Source: Eledone cirrhosa (lineage: Eukaryota; Mollusca; Cephalopoda; Octopoda; Eledonidae). From it: DNA of 64,000 nt. The stretch spans positions 117,943,105 through 118,007,104 of the forward strand of contig OZ024744.1 in assembly GCA_964016885.1 (NCBI GenBank), written 5' to 3'. Shown here piece by piece: positions 42,701 through 54,700 of the stretch. The notes below the pieces were generated by a model. The model searched no databases. It was not told the DNA's origin and saw nothing but the letters and a program-made list of their open reading frames with translations. A program made the translations under genes and the position numbers. The first letter of the stretch is position 1, and each line of letters starts with the position of its first letter.

Positions 42701-45700
42701 CAGCATCCAATTCAACTGAGTCTGAGTTGACAAGCTTCCCCTTCTTGAAAGTGGCTTTTGCACACTTGTCAAGTCCAAACTCCATCCTGATGTCATTGCT
42801 AAACGTTTTTACTGTCCGCAAAAGGCCTTCCAGTTCGTCATTATCTTTGCAATATAGCTTCAAATTATCCATATAAAATAGGTGGCTTATTTTTTGTTGT
42901 CAATTCTATAACCGTACCCTGTTTACCCTGTTCTATTAAGCTTGGATGTAAGGGGTATTAAAGCTATGCAGAAAAGCAAGGGTGAAAGTGAGTCACCCTG
43001 GAATATACCACAGTTGATGTTTATATTCCTAGAGCACAGTACCCCCGTGGAATGAGACAATTGGAGATTTGTGTTCCATAATGACATATTATGTTTCAGG
43101 AAGTTGAGATCACAGGTGAGATTTTGAAGATGTCCAGTGATTTTAGAATCCATGAGTGTGGTATGCTGTCAAAGGCTTTTTTATAATCGATCCATGCAGA
43201 ACTGAGATTTCTGTGTTTATTATGACAGTTCTCAAGGATCATACGATTAATCAAAAGTTGATCTTTGCAACCATATGAACCTCGTTGGCACCCTTTTTGT
43301 TCAATGGGAAAAAGATTCTTCTCCAAAAACACGTATGCTTTTTCCATGAGAATAGAGGTTAATAGTTTATAAGTGGTGGACAAGCAGGTTATGGGCCGAT
43401 AATTTTTTGATCTTTGGTAGAAGGTAGGTAATGCCACTTGCTATCCAATCAGGTGTATTTTTGGATCTTTCATAATTCTATTAAACAGCTTGACCAATAT
43501 ATTGAGTGCACGGGAGTGAGGAAAGCCAGAAATTTGGCACCCTGTCTCTACCAGGAGATTTCCATTTATGAGATTTATTGAGTGCTGTCCTTAAGTCCAG
43601 AGATGTCTTCCCACGCCTGTTCTTCTAAATTTGTGTAGGATTTTTCCAGGCGACTAATCCGATCTACATTAGCATTATATGTCTTCTCATCACTCCAAAT
43701 CTTACTCCAGAAGTTTTCAACTTCAATAATTATTTTTACCTTCTCTACTTCTCTATAAAATGACTTGGCATTGGATGAGAACAACTTATTTTGCCTGTAG
43801 AAGTTTCGCTTCTCGAATCTACGAATTCGTTGGACTTTTTGTTTCAGAGATTCTTTTGTTGAAACTATTGCTTCTCTAGAAGACAGTCCATATTTTCTTT
43901 TTAGCCATCTTACCTTCTTGGATCTTATACCATTTCCAGCGGTTAACTCACTCAATAAAGATATTTCTCCTCTCATTACGTCAATCCCCTTTTCGATTCT
44001 ACTCCTCCAAATTGGTTTACCTCGAAGGTTCGACTTCTTTTGTTTTTTTTGGTGGTAAACAACTTGTTTCAATTACTCTAGCAGATGCATAAATGATTTC
44101 ATTTAGCTCAGTAAGATCAGGTTCTAGTTCTTCTATGATTTCTTTTGTCACAGAATTACCAATCATTATTTGTTTTCTATTTTGGATTGTATTTGGGAGT
44201 TTTTGAAGTGGTTTTCTATCATTTATACTAGAATGTCTTACTACTGCAAGCTCATTCAGTATTTTTTGCTTTAATTCCCTCATAGTCTCCCTGTGTTCTT
44301 CAGCAGATGTTTGGTTTTCAATTTGGAAATAGTTTCTGAAATGCTGAAAGCATCTGGAATGGTGGGACACACTATGGTCACCCGGATAGTAAACCAAGTC
44401 ATACAGAATGGGGTCGTTCCGAAGGACTGGTGTAGCAGCATCATCATTAACTGCTACAAGGGTAAAGGAGATGCCCTAGATAGGGGTAACTATAGAGGCA
44501 TTAAATTAATCGACCAGGTCATGAAGGTCACAGAAAAAGTAATAGCGCAACTAATCAGAGAGAGAATTGATCTAGATGAAATGCAGTTCAGGTTTGTGTC
44601 AGGTAAAAATACCACAGACGCTCTTTTCCTTGTACGACAACTACAGGAGAAGTACCTAGCTAAAAGTAAACCCCTATACTTAGCTTTTGTTGACTTGGAG
44701 AAAACCTTTGACAGAGTACCCCGCTCCATTATCTGGTGGGCTCTTAGAAAACTAGGTGTAGATGAATAGCTTGTGAGAGCTATACAAGCCATGTATAAAG
44801 AAACAGTCAGCAAGGTTAGAATTAACAACGAATATAGTGAAGAGTTTAGCGTAAAAGTTGGTGTTCATCAGGGCCCCATTCTTAGCCCCTTACTATTTAT
44901 TATTGCCCTTCAGGCTATAACAGAGGAGTTCAAGACCGGCTGCCCATGGGAACTCCTATGTGCAGATGATCTAACGCTCATAGCTTAATCAATGGCTGAA
45001 CTAGAGAAGAAATTCCAAACATGGAAGCATGGCCTAGAATCAAAAGGCCTTAAAATTAACCTGTCTAAGACTAAAGTTCTAGTTTGTAGGAAGGAAAATA
45101 GGGCACTGGTCCCATCTGGGAAATGGCCATGCTCAGTGTGTAGGAAAGGAGTAGGCAGAAACTCCATTTTATGTCCCAAATGCAAAGTATGGGTGCATAA
45201 AAGATGTAGTGGGATCACAGGTAAGCTAACTAAGAATATAGATTTTATATGTGGCCGGTGCTCAGGTGCAATAATTAGAGTAAGTGCCCACAGAATACTA
45301 GCTCATTCCATTGCACAGATGGTTCTATAGAAATAGTGGACAGCTTCCGTTACTTGGGTGACAAAATCAGCAGTGGGGGAGGGTGCTCTGAAAGTACAGT
45401 AGCTAGAGTCAGAACGGGATGGAAAAAGTTCAGAGAGCTTATACCACTATTGGCCGCTAAAGGGTTCTCTTTAAAAATGAAAGGCAGGCTGTATGATGCC
45501 TGCATACGGACAGCAATGTTACATGGCAGTGAGACATGGGCATTGTGTGCAGAGGATATACGCAGACTGGAGAGGAACGAAGCTTGCATGCTCCGCTGGA
45601 TGTATAATAGTAATATACGTGAACGGCAAAGCATAAATGAACTAAGGGAGAAACTAGGAATAAGAGGGATCAGATGCTATTTACTCGAGAGAAGACTACG

Positions 45701-48700
45701 TTGGTACGGTCACGTGATGCGCATGAAAGACGACAGCTGTATAACAAAGTGCAGGGCGATCAAAATAGACGGTAGCTACGGAGTAGGCAGACCCAGAAAA
45801 ACCTGGGACGACTTGATAAATTCCGACCTCACACACTTACACTTCTCCAAGACAATGTCACTGGATCGAGATCTTTGGCGCTACACAGTAACACAGAAGA
45901 CCCGCCTTGCCTAAGTACAAAGCGAAACCTACAGTCAGTAGGCACCTCTAACAAAAATACACCCTGTCCCACTACCCCCACACCATCCCCTTCAATGTGA
46001 AGTTATGTTGGTACCACAACATCCAGTCCGAAATAAATGAGGTCGTGTAGGTGTCATGACAAAAACACACAGTCCACGCTGTAATGTGGCCGTATAGGTA
46101 ACACGGTAAAAATCTCCCAGTCCACACTGTAAACGTGGTTGGTGTTAGGAAGGGCATCCAGCCGTAGTAAACCCGCCAGACAGTCCTGAGCAAGACAACC
46201 AATCTTGCCTCGAGTGGGAAAATTCCCGTCCAAACTCATGCAAGCGTGGAAGATGGACGTTAAACGATGATGATGATGATGTTTCTAAGTCCCTCTCCTG
46301 GCTATTTTCAGCGGGTTCAATAGGGCTTCTCATTTCTACAAACCTATTTGTGATTAGGTCAGATGGAGGTCTTTCAGTAAAGACTTGTGACTGGTTACTA
46401 TCTCCAGGAGATTCTACAGTTCTTTCATCATTTATACTTATGTCATTCTCCACAGCCTGCTTGATGGCAGTTAGTTCTGTGTCTGTGAGTCTATTATTTC
46501 TGAAGATATACCTCCTTACATTTGCCAACTTATTTCCATCCATATCACGTCTGCTAGCTTGATTCCGAGTTTTCCAGATTTTGTAGGAGTTTAAAGTGTG
46601 TCTGTCTTGTGATGGCTTACCTAATGCATAGTAATATGCATATATTACTTCTTTATACTCTTCTCGGGTCCATTTCATCCTTTTAGGTTTTTCTTTTTAA
46701 GGTGGTTTGGGTGGTGAATCTGGAGGGCTCGAGTTGGGGCAATCCCCGATCAAGTGACCATCCAGGTCCATAATTGAAAAGCGTTCGTGCCAGAGGAGGA
46801 CTTTTCAATCTAAGGTTGGCACCTTCCTGAGGGACGCGCTTCCTGATTAACCATAGGAAAAGCGATTTGGTATTGTGTATTAATTTTTATTTGTTCATCT
46901 CACAGTACATGCTTGCGTTACGCATGGTATTGGACGTACGCATGGTATTGGACGTACATGGAAAGTTGCCCGGCTCTTTGGGTAGTGCAGTTGCTGGCTG
47001 GCACTGAGATCATTATTACTATTATAACAGTATAGTTATGGTCATTGCTGTTGTTGATTGAGGTAATATTGTTATGGTTGCAGCTGTATTATCATTATTA
47101 TTATTATTATTTCTTCTTCTTTTTTCTTCTTCATAAACTCACACAAAAGCACCCAGCTCACCCTGTAAGGTAGTTGACATTAGGACAGGAATCCTAGTCC
47201 TTGGGTGGTAAATTTAATATGTCACCTGGTTCCAGGGTATATTTTCAGAATCCAGTCTGTAACCATTTGAACCATGTCTCTAGTTTGGTGTTACCTTCTC
47301 CTTCCTACCATTCTCAGATATCCTGAAAAAAGGGTCATGAAGCCCTTCCTTTCCCCACAGATCACTAAAAATAATTCTTTTTCAACTGTGTTGTTTATAA
47401 ACTAAAAATATATTGATAATTTATTTATTAATGGTTTATTTTTTATTTTCTTTCATCTTATTTTTCTGCTAGAACGCATTGCTGATGTTGATGGGGGATG
47501 TTCCTAAACTGCCAAAAAACCACCCTTTGATGTCATTTACCTATCAAGGTATGTCCTGTATCACTTCACACTACTCGCTGCTCTTTTTCTACTTCTTCTT
47601 CTCCCACTTATTCCTGAGAGGGGAGGGGGGGGGGGGCAGAGTGGTCAAACACTCCTTCCAGCAGGTCCTGTCAGAAGCAACCATCTCCAACTGATCCAGC
47701 TGGATGCCCCTGTGGGACCAGCCAATCTCATGGATGTTATCCAACGATCTTGCTTGGGGTCTACCCCTGGGTCTCCTGCCAGTTGGTTTACCCATAAAAT
47801 CAAACCAGAGATTTTTTCCTGAGACATTCTAACCACATGTCCATAGAATCAGAGTTGTGATCTCTCAATTCAGAGATTCTTTCCTGAGACATCCTAACCA
47901 CATGTCATAGTATCAGAGCTATGATCTCCCAATTCAGTGATTCTTTCCTGAGACATTCTAACAACATGTCTGTAGTATCAGAGCTGTGATGTCTCAATTC
48001 AGAGATTCTTTCCTGAGATATTCTAACAACATGTCATAGTATCGGAGCTGTGATCTCTCAAATGAGAGATTCTTTCCTGAGACATTCTAACCACATGTCC
48101 ATAGTATCAGAGCTGTGACCTCTCAATTCAGAGATTCTTTCCTGAGACATTCTAACCACATGTCTGTAGTATCAGAGCTGTGACCTCTCAATTCAGAGAT
48201 TCTTTCCTGAGACATACTAACCACATGTCCATAGTATCAGAGCTGTGATCTCTCAATTCAGAGATTCTTTCCTGAGACATTCTAACCACATGTCATAGTA
48301 TCAGAGCTGTGATCTCTCAATTCAGAGATTCTTTCCTGAGATATTCTAACAACATGTCATAGTATCGGAGCTGTGATCTCTCAAATGAGAGATTCTTTCC
48401 TGAGACATACTAACCACATGTCATAGTATCAGAGCTGTTGTCTCTCAATTCAGTGATTCTTTCCTGAGACATTCTAACAACATGTCTGTAGTATCAGAGC
48501 TGTGATGTCTCAATTCAGAGATTCTTTCCTGAGATATTCTAACAACATGTCATAGTATCGGAGCTGTGATCTCTCAAATGAGAGATTCTTTCCTGAGACA
48601 TACTAACCACATGTCCATAGTATCAGAGCTGTGATCTCTCAATTCAGAGATTCTTTCCTGAGACATTCTAACCACATGTTATAGTATCAGAGCTGTCATC

Positions 48701-51700
48701 TCTCAATTCAGAGATTCTTTCCTGAGACATTCTAACAACATGTCTGTAGTATCAGAGCTGTGATGTCTCAATTCAGAGATTTTTTCCTGAGATATTCTAA
48801 CAACATGTCATAGTATCGGAGCTGTGATCTCTCAAATGAGAGATTCTTTCCTGAGACATACTAACCACGTCATAGTATCAGAGCTGTGATCTCTCAATTC
48901 AGAGATTCTTTCCTGAGACATTCTAACCACATGTTATAGTATCAGAGCTGTCATCTCTCAATTCAGAGATTCTTTCCTGAGATATTCTAACTACATGTCA
49001 TAGTATCACAGCTGTGATCTCTCAATTCAGTGATTCTTTCCTGAGATATTGTCATTAGATTGCACCCATGTTGGGGCACTACCCCAAAGGTTTAATCGAT
49101 CATATCAGCCATAGTACTTATTTTTTCAGGTCAACTTGTATAGACCTGTTTTTTCTCTAAGAAATCTTTTCTTTTTCTGCCACTGCCCATTCTTCCCTGT
49201 CTCTCTATTTCTTTTTGAATTTCATATTCTACTTTCTGATGAAGGACTAGTGTCTAAAACATTAAGACTCTTTTCCTACTATATCAAGCATAAAACTAAT
49301 ATATTTCTTCATTGTAGTGTGTTGTTTGCTTTTTTATTTCTGTTTGACTTTTGCACATATGTGTGTAAGGCAGACTATGATGCGTGCATACGAACAACAA
49401 TGTTACATGGTAGTGAGATCTGGGCGTTGTGTGTAGAAGACTTGCATAGATTAGAAAGAAACGAAGCTTGCATGCTCCAATAGATGTGTAATAGTAATAT
49501 ACGCGAACAGCAAAGCATAAACGAATTGAGAGAGAGACTGAGCATAACAGGAATCAAATGCTGTGTGCAGGAGAGGCGGTTGCATTGGTATGGACATGTG
49601 ATGCGTATGAAGGATCACAGCTGCATAAAAAGGTGCAGAGCACTAGAAGTTGATGGTAGCCGTGGAGTGGAGAGACTGAAGAAGACCTGGGATGAGGTGA
49701 TAAAAGCCGACCTTGCCCTGTTGATCCTCTCAAAGGCGATGACACACGACCGAGACCTCTGGCGTCACGCAGTAATACAGAAGACCCGACTTCCCACGGG
49801 TACAAGCCAAAGCTGAAGCATATAGATAATATGCCCCCATCCCATTCCACTGCAAACTGGTCGTAGAAGTGCCACGGCAAAAAAGTACCCATCCCATACT
49901 GTAAAGTGGTCATGTAGGTGTCACAAGAAGTACCCAGTCCACACTGTAAAGTGGTCGTGTAGGCACCACGGTAAAAAAACACCCAGCACTCACTGTAAAT
50001 GAGGTTCGTGTTAGGAAAGGCATCCAGCTGTAGAAATCAAGCCAAAATCAGTTCCCATATGAGCAAGACAAGGTCAGCCAACCTAACATTGCCCACCACA
50101 GGACAACCCGTTTAACCCATGCTAGCATGGAAGAATGGACGTAAAACGGTGATGATGATGTGTATGTGTATATATATATATATATATAAGAAAGCAAGCC
50201 ACCTGTGAGATGGTTCAATTACCATGCACTCCATGGTACATTTGCAATGGATGTTGCTTAATTTGCAAGTCAGCTGGTGGTCTGATCAAACTTGGTAAAG
50301 TGCATGAAGACACACTCCAGACGATTTTACCAGACAGGTCCAATTTCACATCTGTGCACATATCTGCAAAATAAAAGCAGGTCTAAAAAGTCACCTGTGT
50401 GCACATGACTGTGCAATGTTCAATGGAGGGATGGCACTCTTCTGATAAGAAGTAGCAATTAACATATATGAGAGGAAGGCAGAGCTTGTATGAACTGAGG
50501 GAGAAACTGGCTTTAAGAGGAATCTGAGATGGTATACGGGAGAGAAGACTCCATTGGTATGGACATGTGATGTGTATGGATGGTGATTGTTGGGTGAAGA
50601 AGTATCAGAAGTTCCCAGTGGAAGGTAGCTACAGTAGAGGAAGACTTGGGCAGAGAGAGAAGACTGCACTGGTATAGACATGTGATGTGTATGGATGATG
50701 ATTGTTGGGTGAAGAAGTGCGGGAGTTCCCAGTGGAAGACCTGGGTGGAGGTTGTGAGATCTGATCTCAAATCACTGAGACTCACAGAAGAGATGACAAA
50801 GGAACGTGGTGAGTGGAGAGATGCTGTGCTGAGAAGGACCCGTCTAACCCATGTATGGAAAAACAGGCATAAGAATGGTGATGATGTTTATATATGTGTG
50901 TGAGAAATAAAATAGAGAGTTTTACAAGATATATATAAGAGAAACAGTGAGAGGACAAATGAAGTATTTAATGGAGATTCTGTTTTGGTTTTATTAGAAA
51001 ATGATGACTGGACAACAGAAGAAATTGAGGCTTACAATGCAGCTTTGATGAAATGTGACAAAGACTTCTTCAACATTGCAAAAGTGGTAAGGTTTCATTT
51101 ACTACAGTTGTTATTGTTGTCGTCGTCCTTCTTCTTCTTTGTCTTCTTTGTCTTCTTCTTCTTCTTCTTTGTCTTCTTCTTATTTACTTTGCCTTTCATC
51201 CTTACGTGGTCGATAAAATAAAGTACCAGTAATGTACTGGATAATTGCTGGCCTTGTGCCTAAAGTAGAAACAATTATTATTCTTATTCTTATTCTTATT
51301 CTTATTATTATTCTTCTTTGTCTTCTTCTTCGTCTTCGTCGTCTTCTTCTTTGTCTTCTTTTCCTTTTTTTCCTTCTTCTTCGTAGTGGTGGTGGTCTTG
51401 GTAGTGTTGTTGGTGGTGGTGGCATCTGTGGTGTTGGTGGTGGTATTAGTGGTGTTGGTGATAGTGTTGTTGTTGTTGCTGTTCATCAATAGGAATCCCA
51501 TCATGGGACCCACAAAACCATTTCCCCTTGCTTTCAAATACTTGTTGCTGTTATGTTTCCTATTATCTTTGTTAAATGTTTAGAAGTAATTTTTAAAATA
51601 TTTTCAGGTGAAGTCGAAGTCTGTGAAACAGTGCATTCAGTTCTATTATTTGTGGAAGAAAGTTTGTCCAGAGGAATATAAAAGACTTCGAACAATTCGC

Positions 51701-54700
51701 CGTAAAAAGGAAACGGAAGCTATTTACCGTCTTAGAAATCAACAGCGTGAAGAGTCTAATAGTGATGTGCCAGATTTTAAGAGCAATCTAAAAGAAACAG
51801 TTGATAGAACCACTGTAAGTTGGAATTATCTTTTGTAAAAATTGCATTCCAGGATCCATAGAAGTGGTTGAGAGCTTCTGCTACCTAGGTGATATAATTA
51901 GCAGCGGAGTGGTGTGCTCTGGGAGTGTAATAACTAGAACTAGGAGAGGATGGAAGAAATTCAGGGAGCTTCTCCCACTGTTGACCACAAAAACTTTCTC
52001 CTTGTGTACGAAAGGTCGACTGTATGACACCTGTGTGAAAAGTGTGATGCTACATGGTAGTGAAACATGGACTGTAACTGCAGAAGACATGTGGTGCTAC
52101 ATGGTAATGGAACATGGGTTGTGACTGTGGAGGACATGTGGTGCTACATGATGGTGAAACATGGACTGTGACTGTGGACATGTGGTGTTACATGGTAGTG
52201 AAACATGGGCTGTGACTGTGGAGAACATGTGGTGCTACATGGTAGTGAAATATGGAGGACATGTGGTGCTACATGGTAGTGAAACATGGGCTGTAACTAT
52301 GGGGGACATGTGTAGACTGGAGAGAAATGAAGCAACCATGTTTTGTTGGATGTTTAATGTAAATGTGAAAAGGAGGCAGAGCTGGGACAAGTTGAGGGAG
52401 AAGCTGGATTTATGAGGAATCGGAGGTGATGTGTAAGAGAGAAGACTGCATTGGTATAGACATGTGATGTGTATGGATGATGATTGTTGGGTGAAGAAGT
52501 GTCAGGAGTTCCCAGTGGAAGGTAGCTACAGTAGAGGAAGACCTGGGTAGAGAGAGAAGACTGCATTGGTATAGACATGTGATGTGTATGGATGATGATT
52601 GTTGGGTGAAGAAGTGTCAGGAGTTCCCAGTGGAAGGTAGCTACAGTAGAGGAAGACCTGGGTAGAGAGAGAAGACTGCATTGGTATAGACATGTGATGT
52701 GTATGGATGATGATTGTTGGGTGAAAAAGTATCAGGAGTTCCCAGTGGAAGGTAGCTACAGTAGAGGAAGACCTGGTTAGAGAGAGAAGACTGCACTGGT
52801 ATAGACATGTGATGTGTATGAATGGTGATTGTTGGGTGAATATGTGTCAGGAATTCCCAGTGGAAGGTAGCTACAGTAGAGGAAGAACTGGGTAGAGAGA
52901 GAAGACTGCACTGGTATAGACATGTGATGTGTATAGATGGTGATTGTTGGGTGAAGAAGTGTCAGGAGTTCCCAGTGGAAGGTAGCTACAGTAGAGGAAG
53001 ACCTGGGTAGAGAGAGAAGACTGCACTGGTATAGACATGTGATGTGTATAGATGGTGATTGTTGGGTGAAAAAGTATCAGGAGTGCCCAGTGGAAGGTAG
53101 CTATAGTAGAAGACCTGGATAGAGAGAGAAGACTGATTGTTGGATGAAGAAGTGTCAGGAATTTCCAGAGGAAGTCCTGGGCAGAAGTGGTGAGAACTGA
53201 TCTCAAATCACTGAGATTCATAGAGATGATGAAGGAACATGAGGTGTGGAGAGATGGCGTATGGAAAAGCAGACATAAAAATGATGACGATGATGATGAA
53301 TATTATTTTGGGATATCAAATTAGTCAATTGTGTGAGCTTTCTCAAATTTGTTGAACTCCATCATCCCACATAGTGTTTGGTAGTAGGGTCAGTAAAGAG
53401 TCACCCCATGTCCATACAGAGCAGGTCAATGAAGGTTTTTCTTGTGTATATATATGCCGTGCTGTGCATAGGAGTATATCACAAATCTGTCCTTATTTAG
53501 CTCTCCAGGATTGTACCAGTGAAATACTAGGGTAGATTTAATAGACCTATAGAACATTCTAGATGTAAATAGAATTATAATAGAAGACGAAGACCAACTT
53601 TATCTTTCATCTTTCTGGGATTGATAAAACATAGTCCAGTGAAATACTGGGGTAGATGTAATCAACTTTTCCCTCGCCACAAATTGCTGGGCTTGTGCCT
53701 AAATTAGAAATTATTATCTAAGAGAGGTAGATTGGCAGTAATCATAAGAGCGTCCTAGATTTATCGTCTGAGTTCAAATCCCACCAAGGTTAGCTTTGCC
53801 TTTCATCTTTACGAGGTCAATAAAATAAAGTATCATGAATGTACTGGGGTCAATTTAATCGACTTTCTCCTTCCCTTCAATAAAATTGTTGACCTTGTGC
53901 CTAAATCAGAAAACTCCCACTTATTCCAGAGAGGTTCATGGCGTCAGAGTCCTCGAACCCTCCTTCCAGCAGGTCCTGTCAGAAGCAACAATCTCCAACT
54001 GATATGGATTGATCCCCAAGGAAGACCAGCCAATCTCATGGATATTGCCATAAAATCTGTCCAGTGATTCTTTCCTGAGACATTCTAACCACATGTCATA
54101 GTATCAGAGCTGTGATCTCTTAATTCAGAGATTCTTTCCTGAGACATTCTAACCACATGTCTGTAGTATCACAGCTGTGATCTCTCAATTCAGAGATTCT
54201 TTCCTCAGACATTCTAACCACATGTCATAGTATCAGAGCTGTGATCTCTCAATTCAGAGATTCTTTCCTGAGACATTCTAACCACATGTCATAGTATCAG
54301 AGCTGTGATCTCTCAATTCAGAGATTCTTTCCTGAGACATTCTAACTACATGTCATAGTATCAGAGCTGTGATCTCTCAATTCAGAGATTCTTTCCTCGG
54401 ACATTCTAACCACATGTCATAGGATCAGAGCTGTGATCTCTAAAATTCAGAGATTATTTCCTGGGACATTCTAACCACATGTCTGTAGTATCAGACCTCT
54501 GAACTTTCAAGCCAGTGATTCTTTCCTGAGATATTCTAACCACATGTGATAGTATCAGAGCTGTGATCTCTCAATTCAGAGATTCTTACTTGAGATATTC
54601 TAACTACATGTCTGTAGTATCAGAGCTGTGATCTCTCAATTCAGTGATTCTTTTCTGAGACATTCTAACCACAAGTCCATAGTATCAGAGCTATGATCTC

